Position numbers and translations under genes: made by a program
Notes under the pieces: generated by a model
Database searches by the model: none
What the model saw: the letters and a program-made list of their open reading frames with translations, nothing else
What the model was told of the DNA's origin: nothing
Source: Alphaproteobacteria bacterium
GTDB taxonomy: Bacteria; Pseudomonadota; Alphaproteobacteria; Rhizobiales; Aestuariivirgaceae
Reading direction: 5' to 3'
Assembly: GCA_005884715.1 (NCBI GenBank)
Contig: VAZZ01000272.1
Coordinates: forward strand, 582 to 7,114
DNA: 6,533 nt
In this document: positions 1-6,433 of the stretch, in pieces
Layout of the letters: every line of letters starts with the position of its first letter
How positions within the stretch are numbered: the stretch's first letter is position 1

Positions 1-72
1 CGCGATATCGGATACCTTTTCCAATTTCGCGACGATCAAGATCTCAGCACTGTTGCAGACTTTGAGCGGGTG

Positions 73-1579
73 ATGGCGATGCTGCCCAAACCATCCGCCA
101 ATCTCACCCCCAACACCTTGGCTTTCGAGATGAGGCCGCTCGTCAAGCCGACGGGTTTCCGCGAATATGACGCGCGCTGGTGGTTCGGCCATCCGGGCTC
201 GACTGAGCCGCCTGAGCTCAATCTGATGGGCGTGCAGGCGCTGGGCATGGGGCTCGGCACGCTGATCCATGAATTTGGCGTGAAGCCGCATGTCGTGACG
301 GGTCATGATTTCCGCAGCTATTCCATGGCAATCAAGATCGCACTCACCCAAGGCCTGATGGCCGCGGGCTGCACCGTTCATGATATTGGCCTCGTCATGT
401 CGCCAATGGCCTATTTCGCCCAATTCGCACTCGATATCCCGGTGGTCGCCATGGTGACGGCGTCTCACAATGACAATGGCTGGACCGGCGTGAAGATGGG
501 CGCCGAACGTCCGGTCACTTTCGGCCCCGATGAAATGGCACGGCTGCGCGACATCGTCCTGTCGGGCAGTTACAAGTCGCGCAAGGGCGGCGCCTATCGT
601 TTCGTCGAGAATTTTGCCGGCACCTATGTCGCCGACCTTACCCAGCGCCCTCCATTCTCGCGCCGGATCAAGGCAGTCGTCGCTTGCGGCAACGGTACGG
701 CTGGTGCTTTCGCTCCCCGCATTCTGGAATCTCTGGGTGTCGAGGTCGTGGCACTCGATACCGAGCTCGATTACACTTTCCCCCATTACAACCCGAACCC
801 GGAAGACATGAAGATGCTTCATGCCATGTCGGTGAAGGTGAAGGAAAGCGGTGCCGATATTGCTTTGGGTTTCGATGGCGACGGCGATCGCTGCGGGATC
901 GTCGATGACGAAGGCCGCGAGATCTTTGCCGACAAGATCGGCGTCATGCTCGCCCGCGATCTGTCCAAGCTTCATCCGGGCGCGCAGTTCGTGGTGGACG
1001 TCAAATCGACCGGTCTCTTTGCCACGGACCCGGTGCTGATCGCCCAGGGCGCCAGGACCGACTATTTCAAGACCGGTCATTCCTATATCAAGCGGCGCGT
1101 GAAAGACCTTTCCGCCTTGGCGGGTTTCGAGAAATCAGGGCATTTCTTCTTCAATGCACCGATTGGCAGGGGATATGACGACGGCATGGTGACGGCGATC
1201 GCCGTCCTCGACATGATCCATGGCCGATCTCTATCGCGAGCTGCCTAAGACCTGGGGTTCGCCGACCATGTCGGCGCTCTGCGCCGATGAACTGAAATAT
1301 GGCGTCGTCGATCAGGTCGTCACCCACTTCAAGTCGATGCTGCGGGCCGATGAACAGGTCGCCGGCGCGCATATCAAGAGCCTCTCGACCGTGAACGGAA
1401 TCCGCGTGGTAACGGATGACGGCACATGGGGCCTGGTACGGGCTTCATCCAACAAGCCGGAACTGGTCGTCGTGGTCGAAAGCCCGACATCGGAAGCCCG
1501 GCTGCATGCGATGTTTCATGCGGTCGATGCCGTGTTGCGCAAGAACCCGGATGTCGGCGCCTACAATCAGACGCTTTAA
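73..1579 (+). pseudogene. Phosphomannomutase/phosphoglucomutase, frame broken near 1219
   Basis: An alpha-D-phosphohexomutase, which would interconvert mannose-6-P and mannose-1-P (or the glucose equivalents) in the cytoplasm to feed GDP-mannose synthesis. Frame 1 runs to a TAA at 1246-1248, and the rest of the protein continues in frame 2 from about 1220 to the TAA at 1577-1579. Counting from ATG 73, the phosphoserine motif TASHN has Ser at 131, the Mg loop DGDGDR is at 268-273 and the sugar-binding EKSGH is at 353-357, all in the first segment. The phosphate-binding RASSNKPE loop (about 1439-1462) lies in the second. The two segments add up to about 500 residues, near the length I expect for the family. 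The frame is open back to position 1. GTG 70, ATG 73 and ATG 79 are all possible starts: GAG at 64-66 suits 73, while the peptide MLPKPS at 79 looks family-like. It lies 36 bp upstream of the ManC-type gene. It may be a true pseudogene, a split gene with re-initiation at ATG 1220, or a sequencing error. Confidence 0.85.
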
Positions 1580-1605
1580 GCGCCGCCACGCCGGCCCAAG
1601 ACGTT

Positions 1606-1609
1606 AGGA
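1606..1609 (+). promoter_or_regulatory. Ribosome binding site of the ManC-type gene
   Basis: AGGA stands 6 nt before ATG 1616 in the 36-bp gap after the mutase stop. No promoter-like pair is evident in this gap, so the gene is probably read from the same transcript as the mutase. The site supports 1616 as the start. Confidence 0.6.
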
Positions 1610-1615
1610 AAACCG

Positions 1616-3052
1616 ATGGTAAGTACCAAGATAGTCCCCGTTCTTCTTGCCGGCGGCGGCGGCTCGCGGCTCTGGCCGGTCTCGCGCGATTCGCTGCCGA
1701 AGCAGTTCCAGCCGCTGGTCGGGTCGCTCTCCACCTTTCAACAGACGCTGCAAAGGGTGTCCGATCCGGATCTGTTCGAGGATCCGATCGTCATCACGAG
1801 CGAAGCCTTCAGATTCTTCGCCAGCCGGCAGGCCGGCATCGTGAACCGGCCGGTCTCACTCATCCTCGAACCCTGCCGGCGCGACTCGGCCGCGGCGGTC
1901 GCCGTTGCGGCATTGCTGGTCGAGCATCGGCTTTCGGGGTCACCCGTTCTTGTGCTCGCCGCGGATCACGTTATTCTCGATGATGCGCTTTTTCTCGCTG
2001 CGGTTCGCTCCGGCCTCGAAGCCACCGGCGATGGGAAGATCGTTGTTTTCGGCCTGCCGCCCACGGCACCCAAGACGAATTTCGGCTACATAAAGCCAGG
2101 CGCGCTTGCGGGCAGGAATGATGATGTGAGGTTGGTCGAGGCCTTCTTCGAAAAGCCCGAACTCGAAAATGCTCAAACCTATCTCAGGGACGGTTATCTA
2201 TGGAATTCCGGCAATTTCCTGTTCCGTTCGGATGTGATGATCGAGGAGTTCGACAAATATGCACCCGACGTGCTCGCTGCGGCGCGTCGTTCGATAGCAG
2301 ATGCGATGTCGGATCGCCGCATCATGCAGCTCGATGAAACGGCCTTTGCGGCGTCACCCAAGATATCGATCGACTACGCCGTGATGCAGAAGTCCATGAA
2401 CGTCGCCGTCGTTGCCGGCCGTTTTCGCTGGTCCGACATTGGCAGCTGGGACGCGATCTGGGAGCTATTGCCGCATGACGAGAATGGCAACACCGTATTG
2501 GGTCGAGGCATGGCTGTGGAAAGCCGCAATTGTCTCGACCATTCTGACGGGATTCTCACGAGCGTCATTGGTGGCGAGGATCTTGTGGTCGACTCAACTG
2601 CTGCGCGCGAGCGGATCCAGGAGATCAAGGGGGTTGTCGAAAAGCTTCAAGGTGAGGGCGCAAGGGAAGCAAGTTCGCATCGCCGCGACTTTCAGCCTTG
2701 GGGCTATGTCGAGACCTTCGAAGAAGGGGTGAAACGGCTCGTCATCGATCCTGCGGGAAGGGTCGCGCCGCGTCGTCATATGCATCACGCCGCGCATTGG
2801 ATCATCTTGAAGGGAACCGCCAGCGCGATCGTTGAGGGGATTGAGCGCACGGTACGCGAGGGCGGGTCGCTTCATGTTCCCAAGGCAGCGAAATATCAGC
2901 TGGCAAATCTCGGCACTATCCCACTCGAGATCATCGAAGTCAGGACCGATAAGGCTGGCAATTCCAATGAAGGCAATGTGCCTCGGCCCCAAGTGGCCAG
3001 CGACTTGAACCGGAGCAAGGCCATACGCGCCGTAGCGGCCGTGGTTCAGTGA
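1616..3052 (+). CDS. manC: Mannose-1-phosphate guanylyltransferase / mannose-6-phosphate isomerase (type II), isomerase half divergent
   Basis: This is a cytoplasmic enzyme of GDP-mannose synthesis. The N-terminal half (about 1-290) is a nucleotidyltransferase joining mannose-1-P and GTP. It shows LAGGGGSRLWP at 11-21 with PKQF at 28-31, EPCRRDSAAA at 85-94, AADH at 115-118, FGYIKPG at 156-162, FFEKP at 177-181, WNSGNF at 196-201 and SDIGSWDAIWE at 273-283. A beta-helix-like linker follows, then a cupin-type isomerase domain from about 353 (HRRDFQPWG at 355-363). At 478 residues the length is normal. In the isomerase domain the family signature around QMHHHRAEHW reads RRHMHHAAHW (386-395), so the usual Gln is Arg386 and the usual Glu is Ala393. 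The segment after VKRL and the C-terminal tail (445-478) also do not match the usual ending. The guanylyltransferase call is firm and the isomerase activity is doubtful. It follows the broken mutase gene and serves the same pathway. Confidence 0.9.
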   Translation: MVSTKIVPVLLAGGGGSRLWPVSRDSLPKQFQPLVGSLSTFQQTLQRVSDPDLFEDPIVITSEAFRFFASRQAGIVNRPVSLILEPCRRDSAAAVAVAALLVEHRLSGSPVLVLAADHVILDDALFLAAVRSGLEATGDGKIVVFGLPPTAPKTNFGYIKPGALAGRNDDVRLVEAFFEKPELENAQTYLRDGYLWNSGNFLFRSDVMIEEFDKYAPDVLAAARRSIADAMSDRRIMQLDETAFAASPKISIDYAVMQKSMNVAVVAGRFRWSDIGSWDAIWELLPHDENGNTVLGRGMAVESRNCLDHSDGILTSVIGGEDLVVDSTAARERIQEIKGVVEKLQGEGAREASSHRRDFQPWGYVETFEEGVKRLVIDPAGRVAPRRHMHHAAHWIILKGTASAIVEGIERTVREGGSLHVPKAAKYQLANLGTIPLEIIEVRTDKAGNSNEGNVPRPQVASDLNRSKAIRAVAAVVQ

Positions 3053-3634
3053 TCGGCGCCTTACTGATGCGCGTTGCCAGACCGCATCCTTGAGTTGCGA
3101 GGGCTCCCTCGCGTCGCCGGGCACGGTTGCTTGCCAATATTGCGGTGGACGCTATATCGAATGGCTTTGACCCCTCGTTGCCAGGAAAGCCCAGTATCAG
3201 ACGCGTTTCTTTGAGCGCTTGTTGGGAGGGGCCGCTTGGCAAAGAACTTCCAATGCATCCCGAGAATTATTTTGGGCAGCAGCCAGCGTCCTGTCGGTAC
3301 CGCTCTTGATTATTCCCTCGCTGCCCCGAATGGACCAATCAAACCCTCCAAAGCGGCCCGGATTGATTAGGCATGCATATTTTACGCCGTTCGACATCCA
3401 GTGCGCCTTTCATCATGATCCCGCCTTCCGACCGTGCGCCCATTCCGGTTCTGGGTCGAGGAATTTTTATCGTTGGCGCTCGTCAGCGCATCGGCCTGGG
3501 CCAGCGCGTTTGCAGATGGCAACCTGACGGTCGCCGAAAGGCACCTAGACGATGCTGGTGATGCTCGAAAGCGGAAAGAGCTGCATCATCGCCGATTCAG
3601 CACCCACACTGGCGCAAGGCACCGGCATCTGATC
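3053..3634. other. Long stretch without a recognisable gene
   Basis: About 580 bases separate the ManC-type gene from the promoter of the CFA-like gene. Short frames are open on both strands, but none gives a protein I recognise or has a convincing start with a ribosome site. The two least poor candidates follow. One is a GTG-started plus-strand frame at 3434-3646 (70 codons), whose N-terminus has a signal-peptide-like run ending ASAFA before DG. The other is a minus-strand frame at 3197-3397 (66 codons), with AAAGG about 8 nt before its ATG. Parts of 3240-3400 look more A/T-rich than the flanking genes. The region could hold a decayed gene or a small RNA. I see no repeat array or mobile-element end. 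Confidence 0.5.
3097..3112. other. Short perfect hairpin after the ManC-type gene, possible weak terminator
   Basis: GCGAGGG and CCCTCGC form a stem with only CT between them, or effectively a 6-bp stem with a 4-nt loop. It starts about 45 nt after the stop at 3052. The stem is GC-rich, as in a terminator, but no T-run follows, so intrinsic termination is uncertain. Confidence 0.3.
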
Positions 3635-3663
3635 TTGCGTCATTGACGAGCGCCGCTTAGAAT
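3635..3663 (+). promoter_or_regulatory. Candidate sigma-70-type promoter of the CFA-like gene
   Basis: TTGCGT at 3635-3640 and TAGAAT at 3658-3663 are separated by 17 bp, which fits the housekeeping sigma factor consensus reasonably well. Transcription would begin near 3670, leaving a leader of about 40 nt before ATG 3709. The leader contains two short palindromes, GCTGCAGC (3674-3681) and CATCGATG (3681-3688). The prediction rests on spacing and consensus only. Confidence 0.45.
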
Positions 3664-3699
3664 AATCCATCAAGCTGCAGCATCGATGGTTGAATAGGC

Positions 3700-3703
3700 A
3701 GGA
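3700..3703 (+). promoter_or_regulatory. Ribosome binding site of the CFA-like gene
   Basis: AGGA lies 5 nt upstream of ATG 3709, and a second AGG is slightly further upstream at 3696-3698. This supports 3709 as the start codon. Confidence 0.6.
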
Positions 3704-3708
3704 CCGCC

Positions 3709-4923
3709 ATGAACCACAATGGCGAGATAGATCGGAAGGGCGCCGCGCCGGCGATCTCCAAGGAGACAGAAGAAGCCGGCGGCCTGGGCCGTTTTGCGGG
3801 ACAGTTCGCAAAGACTTCGGTGCCCTTCGAGGTGATCCTTCCGGATGGTGCTGTCAGGCGCTTTGGTGAAGGCATGCCGAGCTTCCGTGTCACCCTCAAG
3901 AACCGGCAGGCGATGCGCGCCATCACGAGCGTCGATGAGGGGCGCATCGGCGATGCCTATCTCGCCGGCGACATCGACATCGAAGGCGACATGCTGCGCC
4001 CTTTCGAACTGCGCGGTTCCATGAAGGACTTCCACCTGCTGGTCGCTGCCTGGCGCTTCATCCAGCCGCTTCTCTTCGGGCAGATCCGCACCAATCGCCA
4101 GGCGATCACCGCCCATTACGACATCGATCCGGAATTCTTCCTGAGCTTCCTCGATCCCAAGACGCCCTGCTATACGCAAGGCGTTTACGAACGTGCCGAT
4201 GAGACGCTCGACGTCGCGACGCTCCGCAAGTTCGACTACTGCTATGAAAAATGTCAGCTCAAGCCGGGCGACCATATTCTCGAAATCGGGCCGGGCTGGG
4301 GTGCCTGGATGGAATACGCCTCGCGGCGCGGCGTCAACTGCACCGGCATAACGATCTCCAAGGTCTCCATCGATTATCTGACGCGCCGGGGGAAAGAACT
4401 CGGCCTCGATTGGAAACTCATCGATGCCGATCTCCTGGCCTATCAGGCCGACAGAAAATACGATGCGATCGTCATCATGGGCGTGATCGAGCATTTGCCG
4501 AATTACGCGCGCGTGCTTGAAAAGTTCCTATCCCTCATCAAGCCTGGCGGCCTGATCTTCCTCGATGGCAGTGCCTGCACGAAGAAATACGAACTCTCAT
4601 CCTACATGGTCAAATATATCTATGGCGGAAATCACTCGTTCCTCGTGCTGCACGATTTCCTCGATAAGCTGGCGCAGACCCCGCTCGAACTCATCGAGCT
4701 ATTCAATGACCGCCAGAGCTATTTCCTCACCTTCCAGCAATGGGCGCGCAATTTCGACCGTAATCGCGAGTTTGTGATCGAGCACTTCGGCGAGTTCAAT
4801 TACCGCCGATTTCGCCTCTATCTATGGGGGGCCGCCTATGAGTTCCTGAGCCGCAGCCTAGATTGTTATCGGATGATCATCCGCGCTCCGGACAAGCAAA
4901 CCCTGGTCAGGCCGGCTCGCTAA
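3709..4923 (+). CDS. Cyclopropane-fatty-acid-synthase-like SAM-dependent methyltransferase
   Basis: This is a class I SAM methyltransferase of the CFA synthase family (404 residues, close to the usual 380-420). Family members transfer a methylene or methyl group from SAM to the double bond of unsaturated acyl chains in membrane phospholipids. An N-terminal CFA domain covers about 25-105 and includes GRIGDAYLAGDIDIEG (78-93). Next come the family HYD motif (136-138) and SAM motif I, EIGPGWG, at 192-198. A VIEHL segment provides the conserved acidic residue (E261), and SYFLTFQQW (337-345) holds a likely conserved Tyr338. Two features are odd by alignment from memory with E. coli Cfa. The bicarbonate-site Cys of the YSCGY-type motif is replaced by Gln157 (YTQGV), and the active-site His near the LLH segment is Asp286 (FLDGS). 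The product may therefore not be a standard cyclopropane. It has its own promoter and overlaps the convergent desaturase gene by 17 bp. Confidence 0.85.
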   Translation: MNHNGEIDRKGAAPAISKETEEAGGLGRFAGQFAKTSVPFEVILPDGAVRRFGEGMPSFRVTLKNRQAMRAITSVDEGRIGDAYLAGDIDIEGDMLRPFELRGSMKDFHLLVAAWRFIQPLLFGQIRTNRQAITAHYDIDPEFFLSFLDPKTPCYTQGVYERADETLDVATLRKFDYCYEKCQLKPGDHILEIGPGWGAWMEYASRRGVNCTGITISKVSIDYLTRRGKELGLDWKLIDADLLAYQADRKYDAIVIMGVIEHLPNYARVLEKFLSLIKPGGLIFLDGSACTKKYELSSYMVKYIYGGNHSFLVLHDFLDKLAQTPLELIELFNDRQSYFLTFQQWARNFDRNREFVIEHFGEFNYRRFRLYLWGAAYEFLSRSLDCYRMIIRAPDKQTLVRPAR

Positions 4924-5866
4924 GCGGGGCAGCCTGAAGCGCTTCCCGGAAAGAGACGAGGCGCCGCTTCTTCTTGTCCCACAGCACGAGCCGCACGGAC
5001 CGCAAGCTTTCAAGCAGGGTCAGGCGGCCGACATTGTGGAGCTCCGGACGGGCGCGCAGGACTTCCGGCAGGCGGTAATAGGGAATCCGGCTCGACAGAT
5101 GGTGCACATGGTGCACGCCGATATTGGCGGTGAACCAGCGCAGGACGGGCGGCAAGTCGTAATGCGAACTGCCATGCAGTGCCGCCTCGTGGAAGCTCCA
5201 GTCGCCGTCATGCTCCCAGAATGTGTGCTCGAACTGGTGCTGAACGTAGAACAGCCAGACGCCGAGCGCCGCAGCGAGAAGCGTGATCGGCAGATGCACG
5301 ACGAGGAATGGCCCTAAGCCCACCAGCCAGATGGTCGCGCCGACCAGGATTGCAATCGCGGCATTGGGCCCGATGCCGAACATCACGATTGGGTGCCGAT
5401 ACAAGCGGTAGAGGCGTTGGCGCCATGGCGGGCACGCGTGAAACTCATCCACGGTCAGCGTGTCGATATCGCCGATGCCACGGTGATCGAGGTTGCCGGA
5501 ACTCGCATGATGCAGAGCGTGCGAATGCCGCCAGTAGTCATAGGGGGTCAGCGTCAGCACACCGAGGACGCGTCCGACCCAGTCATTGACAGGCCGATGG
5601 GGGAAGAATGCGCCGTGGCCGCAATCATGCTGGATCAGGAAGAGACGAACCAGGAAGCCGGCCGCCGGCACGGCGAGCAGCAAGCCGATCCAGTAGCCCG
5701 AATCCACGGCAACCCATATCAGGAACCAGGTGAGCAGGAACGGCAATGCCGTGATCGCCAGCTCGAACAGGCTGCGGGCACTGCTTGGCTCGCGATAGGG
5801 AGCAAGCTCCTTTATCAAACGGCGCGGATTGGGCGCAAGGGAGGCATTCGGGGATTGTTCAGACAT
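4907..5866 (-). CDS. Membrane fatty acid desaturase (omega-6/delta-12-type, three histidine boxes)
   Basis: An integral-membrane di-iron acyl desaturase that would insert a cis double bond into membrane-lipid acyl chains using oxygen and an electron donor. The 319 residues carry the three expected histidine boxes: HDCGH (80-84), HALHH (116-120) and HVHH within GVHHVHH (250-256). QHQFEH (209-214) and the HGSSHYDLPPVLRWF segment (231-245) are typical of the bacterial FADS12-like group. Hydrophobic stretches at about 36-54, 58-78, 162-182 and 185-206 fit a multi-span membrane protein. The start at 5866 is supported by a strong AGGAG on the minus strand 5 nt upstream. The gene converges on the CFA-like gene, and the last 17 bases of each coding region overlap. 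A desaturase supplies the unsaturated chains that CFA-type enzymes modify, which makes the pairing sensible. Regiospecificity cannot be read from the sequence alone. Confidence 0.92.
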   Translation of the reverse strand: MSEQSPNASLAPNPRRLIKELAPYREPSSARSLFELAITALPFLLTWFLIWVAVDSGYWIGLLLAVPAAGFLVRLFLIQHDCGHGAFFPHRPVNDWVGRVLGVLTLTPYDYWRHSHALHHASSGNLDHRGIGDIDTLTVDEFHACPPWRQRLYRLYRHPIVMFGIGPNAAIAILVGATIWLVGLGPFLVVHLPITLLAAALGVWLFYVQHQFEHTFWEHDGDWSFHEAALHGSSHYDLPPVLRWFTANIGVHHVHHLSSRIPYYRLPEVLRARPELHNVGRLTLLESLRSVRLVLWDKKKRRLVSFREALQAAPLSEPA

Positions 5867-5871
5867 ATAGG

Positions 5872-5876
5872 CTCCT
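5872..5876 (-). promoter_or_regulatory. Ribosome binding site of the desaturase
   Basis: The minus strand reads AGGAG (plus-strand CTCCT) 5 nt before the ATG at 5866. It is a near-perfect Shine-Dalgarno sequence and fixes the start. Confidence 0.75.
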
Positions 5877-5903
5877 GGCCGGCTGGAATGTGCGGAACAG
5901 TTT

Positions 5904-5919
5904 TCCCATCGCGATGGGA
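5904..5919. promoter_or_regulatory. Perfect 16-bp palindrome upstream of the desaturase, candidate operator
   Basis: TCCCATCGCGATGGGA equals its own reverse complement. It sits 37 nt upstream of the desaturase start codon and 27 nt upstream of its ribosome site, where a repressor or activator dimer could act. A degenerate relative, TTCCATCGGCGGGA, lies at 5938-5951, about three helical turns away. No loop separates the halves, so a DNA-binding protein site is more likely than an RNA hairpin. The regulator is unknown, and no regulator gene is present in the window. Confidence 0.45.
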
Positions 5920-5946
5920 CTACTGCGTGAATGCTGTTTCCATCGG

Positions 5947-5993
5947 CGGGAGGTTGCTTCCCGATATTGCCCAGCGCCCGCTCGAAACGGGCG
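5947..5993. repeat. Two small inverted repeats in the desaturase upstream region
   Basis: CGGGAG (5947-5952) pairs with TTCCCG (5958-5963), allowing one G-U pair. CGCCCG (5975-5980) pairs perfectly with CGGGCG (5988-5993) across a 7-nt loop. They lie between the palindrome and a stronger hairpin at 6016-6039. They could shape the desaturase leader or act in its control, or they may be chance pairings in GC-rich DNA. Confidence 0.3.
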
Positions 5994-6015
5994 TGGAAGC
6001 CAATGGGGCGAAATC

Positions 6016-6039
6016 ACATTCGCCTGGAAAGGCGAGTGT
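6016..6039 (-). terminator. Hairpin downstream of the cupredoxin gene, candidate terminator
   Basis: ACATTCGCCT and AGGCGAGTGT form a 10-bp stem with one G-T pair around the 4-nt loop GGAA. It is the strongest RNA-like hairpin in the window. It lies about 65 nt beyond the cupredoxin stop and some 150 nt before the desaturase start, where a terminator of the minus-strand cupredoxin transcript would be expected. On the minus strand the stem is followed by GATTTCG rather than a real T-run, so termination may be weak or Rho-assisted. A second, longer-looped inverted repeat closer to the stop, CCGGCGTCT (6056-6064) with AGGCGCCGG (6086-6094), may contribute. Confidence 0.4.
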
Positions 6040-6102
6040 TTAGACATTCTGGCACCCGGCGTCTAATCAAAATTGAGTACGTTTCAGGCGCCGGCACCTC
6101 TT

Positions 6103-6429
6103 TTAAGGCGCTGACACCGCGATACGGCCCTTCATATTGGGATGAAAGCGGCAGTAATAATCGAATTGGCCCGTCTTATCCACCACCAGGCTTGCCGATT
6201 TCTTCGGCGGCAGCATGACGTCAAAGCCGCCTTTCACCGTTGCGGTGTGAGCCAGGATGTCGTTATTGACCCATTCGATCGTGTCGCCGGCCTTTGCCGC
6301 GATATCGGCAGGCGAGAATGCCATCTTGTCGATCGTGACCTGGATGGTTTCGGCTTCCGCCATGCCGGCGCCGAGGATCGGCACCAGCACAGCGGCTATC
6401 TCCAGAAGCCGCTTTGGCAACATGGTCAT
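6103..6429 (-). CDS. Small exported cupredoxin (plastocyanin/amicyanin-like type I copper protein)
   Basis: A blue-copper electron carrier, or copper-binding protein, of the periplasm. From the ATG at 6429 it has 108 residues. A signal peptide runs through a basic LPKR and a hydrophobic stretch to AGMAEA, with likely cleavage after residue 26. The mature domain of about 82 residues has the type I copper ligands: His61 in LAHTAT, then Cys93, His96 and Met99 in YYCRFHPNM. This is the C-x2-H-x2-M spacing of short plastocyanin/amicyanin-like proteins. ATG 6423 is an equally possible start. An in-frame ATG at 6465 would overlap the upstream gene and give a poor signal peptide, so I prefer 6429. 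No clear ribosome site is seen, and translation may be coupled to the upstream gene, whose stop is 4 nt away. The redox partner cannot be told from this window. Confidence 0.85.
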   Translation of the reverse strand: MTMLPKRLLEIAAVLVPILGAGMAEAETIQVTIDKMAFSPADIAAKAGDTIEWVNNDILAHTATVKGGFDVMLPPKKSASLVVDKTGQFDYYCRFHPNMKGRIAVSAP

Positions 6430-6433
6430 AGCG

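Noticed and set aside
1426..1983. Plus-strand frame of 185 codons spanning the mutase end and ManC start
   Set aside because: It runs out of frame across the end of one recognisable gene and the start of another, and its Arg/Gly/Ala-rich translation is typical of shadow frames.
2594..3124. Minus-strand open frame of 176 codons opposite the ManC-type gene
   Set aside because: It mirrors the isomerase domain on the other strand and has no domain signature.
3235..3251. Sigma-54-like TTGGCA...TTCC sequence
   Set aside because: The -12 GC dinucleotide is missing and no gene starts at a suitable distance.
3334..3372. Imperfect inverted repeat CCAATCAA / TTGATTAGG as a mobile-element end
   Set aside because: The arms are short with a bulge, there is no target duplication, and no transposase fragment is nearby.
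3643..3663. TTGACG at 3643 as the -35 element for TAGAAT at 3658
   Set aside because: The spacing is only 9 bp. TTGCGT at 3635, with 17 bp spacing, is the better -35 for the same -10.
3670..4494. Minus-strand open frame of 274 codons opposite the CFA-like gene
   Set aside because: The plus strand encodes a recognisable methyltransferase with full-length family motifs. The antisense frame shows no known motif and follows its codon periodicity.
4936..4945. GAAGCGCTTC palindrome just after the CFA-like stop, as a shared terminator
   Set aside because: It is only 5 bp per arm with no loop, lacks a T-run directly after it, and lies inside the desaturase coding region.
5393..6043. Long plus-strand open frame of 216 codons
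   Set aside because: It lies mostly antisense to the desaturase, whose histidine boxes and ribosome site are clear. Its translation is charged and repetitive in the way typical of a shadow frame in GC-rich DNA.
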